This document shows positions 1 to 5,893 of a stretch of 14,718 nucleotides of DNA, piece after piece. Positions within the stretch are counted from its first letter, which is position 1. Each line of letters opens with the position of its first letter. The notes under the pieces are model-generated. The model made no database searches and was not told where the DNA came from. It saw only the letters and a list, made by a program, of their open reading frames with translations. The translations under genes and the position numbers were made by a program. The stretch comes from an uncultured Oscillospiraceae bacterium (lineage in GTDB: Bacteria; Bacillota; Clostridia; Oscillospirales; JAAYXM01): the NCBI GenBank assembly GCA_934646115.1, contig CAKUEM010000046.1, positions 1 to 14,718 of the forward strand, written 5' to 3'.

Positions 1-262
1 AAATGAAGCGCAAGTGATTTCAAGCGGATAGAGCAGCAGATGAGGAAAAAAATGGAAACGGCGAGGCATCGGCGGGGGAAAGTAGAGGGGAGCAGAGACA
101 ATATGGCTTGAAGCGGGAAGGGGATGGACAGGAAATGATCGAGTGCGGATCAAAAGCGGCGAGGTATCGGCGGGGGAAAACAAGAGACGTGGAGGGAAAA
201 GGCAGCGCGTTCGGCGGCAGGCATAGCCGCAGGGGCGCGGCGGCGAAGCTGGGCGTTCGGGG
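1..262. other. Purine-rich non-coding stretch with an imperfect direct repeat
   Basis: I see no gene here. The plus strand is unusually purine-rich (runs of GGGGGAAA, GGGGAG and similar). The segment at 59-82 recurs at 157-180 with one clear difference (gaggcatcgg versus gaggtatcgg), an offset of 98 bases. Short open frames exist on both strands but have compositionally biased translations (Pro/Ser-rich or Arg/Gly-rich) and no ribosome binding site. It lies beyond the terminator of the purine permease, so it is probably the intergenic space to a gene left of the window. Confidence 0.6.
59..180. repeat. Imperfect direct repeat, two copies of about 24 bp
   Basis: Copies at 59-82 and 157-180 share cggcgaggYatcggcggggg followed by AAA, with a C/T difference at the eighth base. 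They are separated by about 74 bases of unrelated purine-rich DNA. There are only two copies here; more could lie to the left of the window. Confidence 0.6.
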
Positions 263-263
263 C

Positions 264-292
264 AAAAAAAATCCCCCTCCGGATGGAGGGGG
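264..292 (-). terminator. Rho-independent terminator of the purine permease gene
   Basis: Read on the minus strand there is an 8-bp perfect stem (CCCCCTCC with GGAGGGGG, plus-strand arms 273-280 and 285-292), a 4-nt loop, and then an uninterrupted run of eight T (plus-strand A 264-271). It starts about 25 bases after the stop codon of the permease at 318, the expected position for its transcript end. Confidence 0.93.
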
Positions 293-317
293 AGAAAAGA
301 CAGATTTGCCGATTGCA

Positions 318-1751
318 TTAAGCAACCAGGAAGAACTTCACGAGGAAGAGCGCGGAGATCAGATATGTGACCCACGAGACCTTCTTCCAGTTCCCGGTAA
401 AGACCTCGATCAGCGTGTACGAGATCAAGCCAAGACCGATACCGTGACCGATCGAGCTGGAGATCGGCATGGCGATCAGCATCAATGCGACCGGGACGAT
501 CTGCGTCATATCCGAGAAGTCGATATGCTTTAAGCCGCCGAGCATCAGGATGCCGACGTAAATCAGCGCCGCAGACGTTGCTGCCGGAGGAATGATTGCA
601 GCGATCGGCGCGATGAACATGCAAGCGAGGAACAGGATACCCGTCGTCAGCGCGGTGAGACCCGTGCGTCCGCCCGCCTCAACGCCGGATGCGGACTCAA
701 CAAACGTGGTGACCGTGGAAGTACCGGTGACTGCGCCGGCGATCGTTCCGACCGCGTCGGAGATCAGGGCTTCCTTCATCTTCGGCATCTTGCCGTCTTT
801 ATCCAGCATGTTTGCGCGCGATGCGGTGCCCACGAGGGTTCCGATCGTGTCGAACATATCGATCATGCAGAACGTGAGGATCAGGGTGATCATCGTAAAC
901 CAACCGATCTGCGCAAAGAACGCAAAATCAAACTTGAACAGCGTGGTATTGACCATATCGCCAAACGCCGGTACAAACGACGCGGTTTTGAGCGATGCAA
1001 ACGGGTTGGCATCGAGGAAGATCCACTCGCCGCCCCAATAGATCACGCACGAGAGCAGCATGCCGAGAAGAACCGCGCCCTTCACGCCCTTCTTCGCCAG
1101 AATGCAGATCGCGAGCAGACCAACTAGCATGGTGACCACATAGAGGACCATCTGCGGATACGATGCGCCCGCATTGGCCATATTGTCCGAAATGACCTTC
1201 GGCGTCAGCGCGCCAAAGAAGTCATGCATGACATAGAACACAGAACCGTTGTCGCCGAAAACACCGGCGTTTGAGCCAAAGCCGATGTTCAAAAGCATCA
1301 GACCGATCGCCGGAGCGATACCCATACGCACGCCGAAGGGGATCGCGTCTACAATGCGCTCGCGCACGTTGAGCAGCGAAAGCACGAGGAACAGAACACC
1401 CTCGATCAGGATGATGCACAGCGCAGCCTGGAACGACTGCAGATACGTTGCGCCGGTCAGACCGACAATGTTTGCAACAACGATCGCGAAGAAGCTGTTC
1501 AGCCCCATGCCCGGCGCCATGGCAAACGGCTTGTTCGCCAGAAACGCCATGCAGAACATACCGATCGCGGAAGCGATACACGTTGCGAGGAACACGCCGT
1601 TCCACAGATCCATGCCGCCTGCGCCAAACCCGGTCAGCAGGTTCGGGTTGAGCGCGATGATATACGCCATCGTCATGAAGGTGGTCAGGCCGGCAATCAG
1701 CTCGGTGCGGACATTCGTGCCGTTCTCCTTCAGCTTAAAGATTTTTTCCAT
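318..1751 (-). CDS. pbuG: NCS2-family purine permease (guanine/hypoxanthine uptake, PbuG/AzgA-like)
   Basis: This is a polytopic inner-membrane symporter that imports a purine base, 477 aa and about 12-14 hydrophobic segments, the normal size for the family. Family motifs are visible: MAPGMGLNSFF at residues 78-88, MIDMFDTIGTLVG at 296-308, and TSTVTTFVES followed by GGRTGL at 344-365, the substrate and proton-binding core of the AzgA branch. An upstream in-frame ATG at 1772 would give 484 aa. I prefer the ATG at 1751 because a GGGAGG Shine-Dalgarno lies between the two and nothing comparable precedes 1772, and because homologues usually begin MEK-F-LKENGT. The gene is monocistronic, controlled by a guanine riboswitch and closed by its own terminator. 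The riboswitch ligand supports guanine or hypoxanthine as the transported base. That is an inference; adenine or xanthine transport is possible. Confidence 0.92.
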   Translation of the reverse strand: MEKIFKLKENGTNVRTELIAGLTTFMTMAYIIALNPNLLTGFGAGGMDLWNGVFLATCIASAIGMFCMAFLANKPFAMAPGMGLNSFFAIVVANIVGLTGATYLQSFQAALCIILIEGVLFLVLSLLNVRERIVDAIPFGVRMGIAPAIGLMLLNIGFGSNAGVFGDNGSVFYVMHDFFGALTPKVISDNMANAGASYPQMVLYVVTMLVGLLAICILAKKGVKGAVLLGMLLSCVIYWGGEWIFLDANPFASLKTASFVPAFGDMVNTTLFKFDFAFFAQIGWFTMITLILTFCMIDMFDTIGTLVGTASRANMLDKDGKMPKMKEALISDAVGTIAGAVTGTSTVTTFVESASGVEAGGRTGLTALTTGILFLACMFIAPIAAIIPPAATSAALIYVGILMLGGLKHIDFSDMTQIVPVALMLIAMPISSSIGHGIGLGLISYTLIEVFTGNWKKVSWVTYLISALFLVKFFLVA

Positions 1752-1764
1752 ATGTTTTTTGTTT

Positions 1765-1770
1765 CCTCCC
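1765..1770 (-). promoter_or_regulatory. Ribosome binding site that decides the permease start
   Basis: GGGAGG on the minus strand sits 13 nt before the ATG at 1751 and lies inside the alternative longer frame that would begin at 1772. The spacing is a little long, but no Shine-Dalgarno precedes 1772. Confidence 0.65.
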
Positions 1771-1856
1771 ATTTTAGCGTCCGATTTTCATGGAGGCGGA
1801 CGGGAGCAAGCTGCTACGGCATGCGCGCCTTTCTCTCTCTTGGCGCATACCCCCAC

Positions 1857-1891
1857 AAAACCAAAAATAGCTGACATCTGCCACTGTCAGC
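1857..1891 (-). terminator. Riboswitch expression-platform terminator
   Basis: On the minus strand a perfect 7-bp stem (GCTGACA with TGTCAGC, plus-strand arms 1870-1876 and 1885-1891) with an 8-nt loop is followed by TATTTTTGGTTTT. It begins only 7 nt after the P1 helix of the purine aptamer and about 105 nt before the permease start, so it is a leader terminator rather than a gene-end terminator. It is expected to form when the aptamer is ligand-bound. I did not resolve the competing antiterminator pairing. Confidence 0.9.
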
Positions 1892-1898
1892 CACTCGA

Positions 1899-1971
1899 TC
1901 CCAATAGTCGGGCAAAAATACGGTCACCCGGTAGAAACTCGCCGCCCATTTCGCGCGCAATTATATCGGAA
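1899..1971 (-). ncRNA. Guanine-type purine riboswitch aptamer
   Basis: The minus strand carries the conserved purine aptamer core: ATATAAT, then GTTTCTACC (plus 1930-1938), then CCGACTAT (plus 1904-1911). P1 is an 8-bp helix, TTCCGATA with TATTGGGA. The loop residues that dock (ATGG in L2, ACCGTA in L3) are kept. The specificity position equivalent to C74 of the B. subtilis xpt riboswitch is C (complement at plus 1907), which predicts guanine/hypoxanthine rather than adenine. The U51-equivalent is U, so it is not the 2'-deoxyguanosine class. P2 seems to need one bulged G and L3 has a T-rich 3' side, both minor departures from xpt. It lies between a good promoter and a terminator hairpin, so ligand binding should turn the permease off. 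Confidence 0.95.
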
Positions 1972-1989
1972 CACTTTATTTGTACTTCT

Positions 1990-2018
1990 ATTTTACAGGA
2001 ATTTTGCCAGAATCTCAA
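1990..2018 (-). promoter_or_regulatory. Sigma-A promoter of the riboswitch-permease transcript
   Basis: Minus strand: -35 TTGAGA (plus 2013-2018), 17-nt spacer, -10 TAAAAT (plus 1990-1995). A start site near 1983 would place the first base of the aptamer P1 about 12 nt into the transcript, the usual layout for purine riboswitches. Confidence 0.82.
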
Positions 2019-2111
2019 CTGTGTATTTTATACAAAATTTTCGTCGCTTTCTCGTGAAAAACCACGGATTTTGGCAGCGATTCCGCCCGCTTCCGCGCGT
2101 TTTTGCGCACT

Positions 2112-2140
2112 TTTTGATAATTTTAATCAAAACGTTTTCG
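2112..2140 (+). promoter_or_regulatory. Possible operator: inverted repeat and cre-like site upstream of nagB
   Basis: TTTTGAT at 2112-2118 is repeated in inverted form as ATCAAAA at 2126-2132 with a 7-nt spacer. Overlapping it, 2127-2140 (TCAAAACGTTTTCG) matches the CcpA cre consensus TGWAANCGNTNWCA except at two positions. Amino-sugar genes in Firmicutes are often under catabolite repression, so a cre site is plausible. The region is AT-rich and either feature could be chance. Confidence 0.3.
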
Positions 2141-2172
2141 TCAGATTTGTTTATTTTGTGATAAAATTTGTA

Positions 2173-2201
2173 TAGTCAAGGTGAATTCTGTGTGGTATAC
2201 T
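2173..2201 (+). promoter_or_regulatory. Extended -10 promoter for the glucosamine-6-phosphate deaminase gene
   Basis: -35 TAGTCA (2173-2178), 17-nt spacer, -10 TATACT (2196-2201) preceded by TGG, an extended -10 element. A second, weaker pair (TTGTTT, 18 nt, TATAGT at 2171-2176) lies just upstream. Confidence 0.65.
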
Positions 2202-2250
2202 TATTTTAGTAAAGCGGCGTTCGCTTATTTTTTTAAGGAGTTGAAACACC

Positions 2251-3024
2251 ATGTCTCTTGTAAAAGAAATGAAGGTAGACAAGTTAAACGTGAAGATTCT
2301 TTCGGATCGCGCATCGATGGGGAAGCTTGCGGCGGAAGAGTGCGCGGCTGTCATTCGCGACATGCTTTCCAAGAAAGATGAGATCAACATGATCTTTGCT
2401 GCTGCGCCGAGCCAGAACGAGTTCCTCGCTGCGCTTGCTGCTGACAAGAGCATTGATTTTTCGCGCATCAATGCGTTCCATATGGATGAGTATATCGGGC
2501 TTGATGCGGCTGCGCCGCAGGGCTTTGGCAACTTCCTGCGTGACCGTCTGTTCGGCGTTGTTCCGTTTAAGTCTGTCAATTATTTAAACGGCAACGCGGC
2601 GGATCCGGATGCGGAGGCTGCGCGTTATTCCAAGCTGCTTGCCGACAACCCGACCGATATCGTCTGCATGGGCATCGGCGAGAACGGTCACATCGCGTTC
2701 AACGATCCTCCGGTTGCGGATTTCAATGATCCGAAGCTTGTGAAGGTGGTTGAGCTTGAGCTCGTTTGCCGCAACCAGCAGGTCAATGACGGCTGCTTCA
2801 AGACGCTGGATGAGGTTCCGACGCATGCGCTGTCGCTGACCGTTCCGTCCCTCGTGAAGCCGGCTTACGTGTTCTGCATCGTTCCTGCTCCGACCAAGGC
2901 GCAGGCTGTGTTTGACACGCTCAACAACAAGGAGATCAGCGAGAAGTGCCCGGCGACCATCCTGCGGACGCATGACCATGCGACCCTCTACCTCGAGCCG
3001 GATAGCGCGAAGCTTTTAAAGTAA
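2251..3024 (+). CDS. nagB: Glucosamine-6-phosphate deaminase/isomerase family protein (NagB-like)
   Basis: This family converts glucosamine-6-phosphate to fructose-6-phosphate and ammonia in the cytoplasm, linking amino-sugar use to glycolysis. The protein is 257 aa, close to the usual 240-265. The catalytic loop FHMDEYIGL (residues 76-84, Asp79 matching E. coli Asp72) and GIGENGHIAFNDP (141-153, His147 matching His143) are present. Three features differ from E. coli NagB: the phosphate loop around TGGTP is replaced by AAAPSQ (50-55), the Asp141 equivalent is Asn145 (Asn is also found in Bacillus enzymes), and the Glu148 equivalent is Asp152. These mark a subfamily found in gut anaerobes whose substrate is less certain. 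The start is set by AAGGAG at 2235-2240. It is a single-gene transcript with no nagA beside it, ending in a strong terminator. Confidence 0.82.
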   Translation: MSLVKEMKVDKLNVKILSDRASMGKLAAEECAAVIRDMLSKKDEINMIFAAAPSQNEFLAALAADKSIDFSRINAFHMDEYIGLDAAAPQGFGNFLRDRLFGVVPFKSVNYLNGNAADPDAEAARYSKLLADNPTDIVCMGIGENGHIAFNDPPVADFNDPKLVKVVELELVCRNQQVNDGCFKTLDEVPTHALSLTVPSLVKPAYVFCIVPAPTKAQAVFDTLNNKEISEKCPATILRTHDHATLYLEPDSAKLLK

Positions 3025-3047
3025 GCGCATACTGATCAGAAAAACGG

Positions 3048-3085
3048 ATCGCCCCATGACGCGTTTGCGTTGTGGGGCGATTTTT
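3048..3085 (+). terminator. Rho-independent terminator of nagB
   Basis: The arms ATCGCCCCA (3048-3056) and TGGGGCGAT (3073-3081) pair perfectly. Inside them two G-T wobbles and ACGC/GCGT extend the stem to about 15 bp closed by GTTT, and T 3081-3085 follows. The 3' arm and T run are also the first part of the 50-bp tandem array that starts at 3071. Confidence 0.93.
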
Positions 3086-3340
3086 GCGCGTACGGGGGCT
3101 GCGCGAGAGCGGGATGCCTATGCGGGGCGGGCTTTGCATGTGCGGGGGCTGCGCGAGAGCGGGATGCCTATGCGGGGCGATTTTTGCGCGTACGGGGGCT
3201 GCGCGAGAGCGGGATGCCTATGCGGGACGGGCTTTGCGCGTACGGGGGCTGCGCGAGAGCGGGATGCCTATGCGGGGCAGGCTTTGCATGTGCGGGGGCT
3301 GCGCGAGAGCGGGATGCCTATGCGGGGCGGGCTTTGCGCG
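3071..3340. repeat. Tandem array of a 50-bp unit, five full copies plus 20 bp
   Basis: Exact 50-bp period: units start at 3071, 3121, 3171, 3221 and 3271, with a partial sixth at 3321-3340. The last 27 bases of each unit (gggggctgcgcgagagcggg then atgccta) are the same in all five. The first 23 bases come in two forms: gcgatttttgcgcgta (units 1 and 3) and gcgggctttgcatgtg (units 2 and 5), with unit 4 intermediate. The unit is GC-rich with several G runs on the plus strand. Because 50 is not a multiple of 3, all three plus frames stay open and give spurious repetitive peptides with no ribosome binding site. Confidence 0.95.
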
Positions 3341-3398
3341 GGATGCGCGCCGCGCGGGACAGAACGGGGAAAAATCACGCACGGACGAGGAAAATTCC

Positions 3399-3427
3399 TT
3401 GACGCAGCGGAAAAAATTTGGTATTAT
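3399..3427 (+). promoter_or_regulatory. tRNA-Arg promoter
   Basis: -35 TTGACG (3399-3404), 17-nt spacer, -10 TATTAT (3422-3427). Transcription would start near 3434, leaving a leader of about 50 nt before the tRNA for RNase P to remove. Confidence 0.88.
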
Positions 3428-3482
3428 AGTTTAGTCATAGTTTACGCGGTGTATGCGCCGCGCGGCGACTGTGATTTTTTAT

Positions 3483-3559
3483 GCGCCCGTAGCTCAGCTG
3501 GATAGAGCGTTAGACTCCGACTCTAAAGGTCGCACGTTCGAATCGTGTCGGGCGTACCA
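3483..3559 (+). tRNA. tRNA-Arg(CCG)
   Basis: A full cloverleaf of 77 nt: acceptor GCGCCCG with CGGGCGT, D stem GCTC/GAGC, anticodon stem TTAGA/TCTAA around loop CTCCGAC giving anticodon CCG (reads CGG), variable loop AGGTC, and T arm with TTCGAAT. The discriminator is A3556 and CCA is encoded (3557-3559). The first acceptor pair is a G-U wobble and the outer T-stem pair is also G-U, small departures from the usual. It has its own promoter and a terminator-like hairpin, and stands alone between two tandem arrays. Confidence 0.97.
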
Positions 3560-3565
3560 GATAAA

Positions 3566-3600
3566 AGCCGGACGAACCCCATCGGTTCGTCCGGCTATTG
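3566..3600 (+). terminator. Terminator-like hairpin after tRNA-Arg, possibly bidirectional
   Basis: A perfect 13-bp stem (AGCCGGACGAACC 3566-3578 with GGTTCGTCCGGCT 3584-3596) and a 5-nt loop begin 7 nt after the CCA end. The downstream tract on the plus strand (ATTGCTTTA) is only moderately T-rich. On the minus strand the stem is followed by TTTTATCTGG, so it may also end minus-strand transcripts from the ABC operon that read through the second array. Confidence 0.8.
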
Positions 3601-3606
3601 CTTTAT

Positions 3607-3615
3607 GGGGGGGGG
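3607..3615 (+). repeat. Homopolymer run of nine G
   Basis: A run of nine G lies between the tRNA terminator and the second tandem array. It is not in a recognised gene, so length changes would have no obvious coding effect. Confidence 0.9.
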
Positions 3616-3637
3616 AATAGCGGCTGCGCTTTTAGGA

Positions 3638-3994
3638 GCGCTCACGGAAAAAGGGGATTTGCGATGCGGGCGCTCACGGAAAAAGGGGAATTGCGATGCG
3701 GGCGATCACAGAAAAAATGGGATCGCGATGCGGGCGCTCACAGAAAAAGGGGATTTGCGATGCGGGCGCTCACAGAAAAAGGGGATCGCGATGCGGGCGC
3801 TCACGGAAAAAGGGGATTTGCGATGCGGGCGCTCACGGAAAAAAGGGGATTTGCGATGCGGGTGCTCACGGAAAAAAGGGGATCGCGATGCGGGCGCTCA
3901 CAGAAAAAGGGGATTTGCGATGCGGGCGCTCACGGAAAAAGGGGATCGCGATACGGGCGCTCACGGAAAAAGGGGATTTGTGATGCGGGCGCTC
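3638..3994. repeat. Tandem array of 31-33 bp units, eleven copies plus a stub
   Basis: Taking CTCAC as the marker, units begin at 3641, 3673, 3705 (as ATCAC), 3737, 3769, 3800, 3832, 3865, 3897, 3929 and 3960, with a truncated twelfth at 3992. The consensus is ctcacggaaaaaggggattt followed by gcgatgcgggcg. Units are of two kinds, with ggatttgcg (32 bp) or ggatcgcg (31 bp). In order: T, T-like, C, T, C, T, T, C, T, C, T. Extra As account for the 33-bp unit and one 32-bp C unit. No variable spacers lie between repeats. The array stops about 10 bases before the stop codon of the ABC gene at 4004. The open frames across it have no ribosome binding site and are artefacts of the repeat. Confidence 0.95.
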
Positions 3995-4003
3995 GGGCTT
4001 GGC

Positions 4004-5893
4004 TCAGTCGAGCTCGAAGGCGCCGGTATAGAGCTGATAATACGTTCCTTTTTTCGCGATCAGGTCGTCATGACTGCCGCGCTCGATGATACGTCCATGG
4101 TCCATGACCATAATGACGTCGGAATTCTTGACCGTGGACAGCCGGTGCGCGATGACAAACACGGTGCGCCCCTTCATCAGCTGATCCATCCCGTTTTGCA
4201 CGAGCGCCTCCGTGCGCGTATCGATCGAGGAGGTCGCCTCGTCTAAGATCATGACCGGCGGGTCGCTCACTGCGGCGCGCGCGATCGAGATCAGCTGCCG
4301 CTGCCCCTGCGACAGGCCGCTGCCGTCGCCGGAGAGCACGGTTTCATACCCCTGCGGCAGCATGCGGATGAAATGATCGGCGTTTGCGAGCTTTGCCGCC
4401 GCGATGCATTCTTCATCCGTTGCGTTCGGGTTGCCGTAGCGCAGGTTTTCCATCACCGTTCCGGTGAACAGGTTGACGTCTTGCAGCACGACGCCCAGGC
4501 TGCGCCGCAGGTCGGGTTTTTTGATTTTATTGATATTGATCCCGTCGTAGCGGATCTTGCCGTCTGCGATATCATAAAACCGGTTGATCAGGTTCGTGAT
4601 CGTGGTTTTGCCTGCGCCGGTCGCGCCGACAAACGCGATCTTCTGCCCCGGCTCGGCATACAGCGTGATGTCATACAGCACCTGCTTTTCCGGCGTATAG
4701 CCGAAATCCACATGGTCGAGCACGACGCGCCCCTCAAGCTTTGTATAGGTGGTCGTTCCGTCATGGTGCGGGTGCTTCCACGCCCAAAGCCCGGTATGCG
4801 CTTCGCTCTCGCGCAGGGCGCCATGCTCCTCGACCGCGTTGACCAGCGTGACGTAGCCCGCGTCTTTTTCGGGCGGCTCGTCCATAAACGCGAAGATGCG
4901 CGATGCGCCGGCGAGCGCGATGATGATCGCGTTGAATTGGTTCGAGATCTGCGAGATCGGGTTGATAAAATTGCGCGACAGCGTTAAAAACGACGCGATC
5001 ATGCCGAGCGTGAGCGTATTCATCCCGAACAGCCCCAGATTGGGCGTGCCGGCGATCGCCATATAGCCGCCGAGGACCGCGATCAGGACGTATTGCAGAT
5101 AGCCGAGCGCGTTCATGATCGGACCGATCGCGTTGGACATGCGGTTCGCCTGGTAGGCGTTTTCCGCCCACGCGCGGTTGCGCGCGCGCATGCCTGCCAC
5201 GCTTTCTTCTTCATGACAGAATACTTTTACGACCTTCTGACCGTGGATCAGCTCCTCAACATAGCCGTTGAGCGCGGCGAGCGTTTCCTGCTGATGCATG
5301 GAATAGCGCCCGATATGACCCGCGATCTTGCGGATGAAGCGCATGACGAAAAATACCGCCGCGCAGACGACGAGCGTGAGCCAGACGCTGATCGTGAGCA
5401 TGCAGCAGAACACCGCCGCGATCGTGAACGCGGACGCGACCAGCTGCGACATCGACTGCGCGATCATCTGCCGCAGGGTATCGGTATCGTTGGTATACAA
5501 GCTCATGATATCGCCGTGCGTATGCGTATCGAAATAGCGGATGGGAAGCTGCTGCATCCCGTTAAACATCTCGTCGCGGATGCGCTTGAGCGTGCCCTGC
5601 GCGATCGTGACCATGGCGCGGTTATACAGCCATGTGGCGAGCGCGCCCACGAGATACAGCCCGCCGATCAGGAGCAGCGCGCGCACCAGCCCGGAATAAT
5701 CCGGCGCGCTCATGCCGAGCAGCGGAACGATATAATCGTCGATCAGCGTTTGCAGAAACATCGAGGACGCCGCGCCCGCGACCGCGCTGAGCAGGATGCA
5801 CACGAGCACGAACAGAAGCGTGCCGCGGTATTGCTTCATATAAGAAAGCAGCCGCTTGAGCGTTTTGGGATCAAAGCGCGGAGGCTTTTGCAT
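4004..5893 (-). CDS. ABC exporter half-transporter, catalytic-glutamate subunit (LmrD/BmrD/TM288-like)
   Basis: An inner-membrane ATP-driven exporter subunit of 629 aa: six-helix membrane domain (about residues 20-330), then a nucleotide-binding domain (about 388-625). Walker A is GATGAGKT (423-430), signature LSQGQ (527-531), Walker B VMILDE (547-552, Glu552 catalytic), and H-loop His583. A linker of about 45 residues (343-387) between the domains is typical of this Clostridial subfamily. The longer frame begins at 5923, but I choose the ATG at 5893 because AAAGGAGAGG lies 6 nt before it. The start lies 23 nt inside the upstream ABC gene, so translation is probably coupled. The altered signature (LSQGQ) faces the degenerate ATP site of the partner subunit, as in heterodimeric exporters. 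Substrate unknown; drugs, bile acids or lipids are possible. Confidence 0.92.
   Translation of the reverse strand: MQKPPRFDPKTLKRLLSYMKQYRGTLLFVLVCILLSAVAGAASSMFLQTLIDDYIVPLLGMSAPDYSGLVRALLLIGGLYLVGALATWLYNRAMVTIAQGTLKRIRDEMFNGMQQLPIRYFDTHTHGDIMSLYTNDTDTLRQMIAQSMSQLVASAFTIAAVFCCMLTISVWLTLVVCAAVFFVMRFIRKIAGHIGRYSMHQQETLAALNGYVEELIHGQKVVKVFCHEEESVAGMRARNRAWAENAYQANRMSNAIGPIMNALGYLQYVLIAVLGGYMAIAGTPNLGLFGMNTLTLGMIASFLTLSRNFINPISQISNQFNAIIIALAGASRIFAFMDEPPEKDAGYVTLVNAVEEHGALRESEAHTGLWAWKHPHHDGTTTYTKLEGRVVLDHVDFGYTPEKQVLYDITLYAEPGQKIAFVGATGAGKTTITNLINRFYDIADGKIRYDGININKIKKPDLRRSLGVVLQDVNLFTGTVMENLRYGNPNATDEECIAAAKLANADHFIRMLPQGYETVLSGDGSGLSQGQRQLISIARAAVSDPPVMILDEATSSIDTRTEALVQNGMDQLMKGRTVFVIAHRLSTVKNSDVIMVMDHGRIIERGSHDDLIAKKGTYYQLYTGAFELD

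Noticed and set aside
20..325. 101-aa minus-strand frame at the left edge
   Set aside because: It overlaps the permease terminator and has a low-complexity Pro/Ser/Phe-rich translation.
3638..3994. CRISPR array
   Set aside because: The 31-33 bp units follow each other directly with no unique spacers, and no cas genes are present.
3056..4246. Repetitive proteins encoded across the two arrays
   Set aside because: All plus frames are open only because unit lengths are not multiples of 3 and the units lack stops. There are no ribosome binding sites, and the frames run over a tRNA gene or antisense into the ABC gene.
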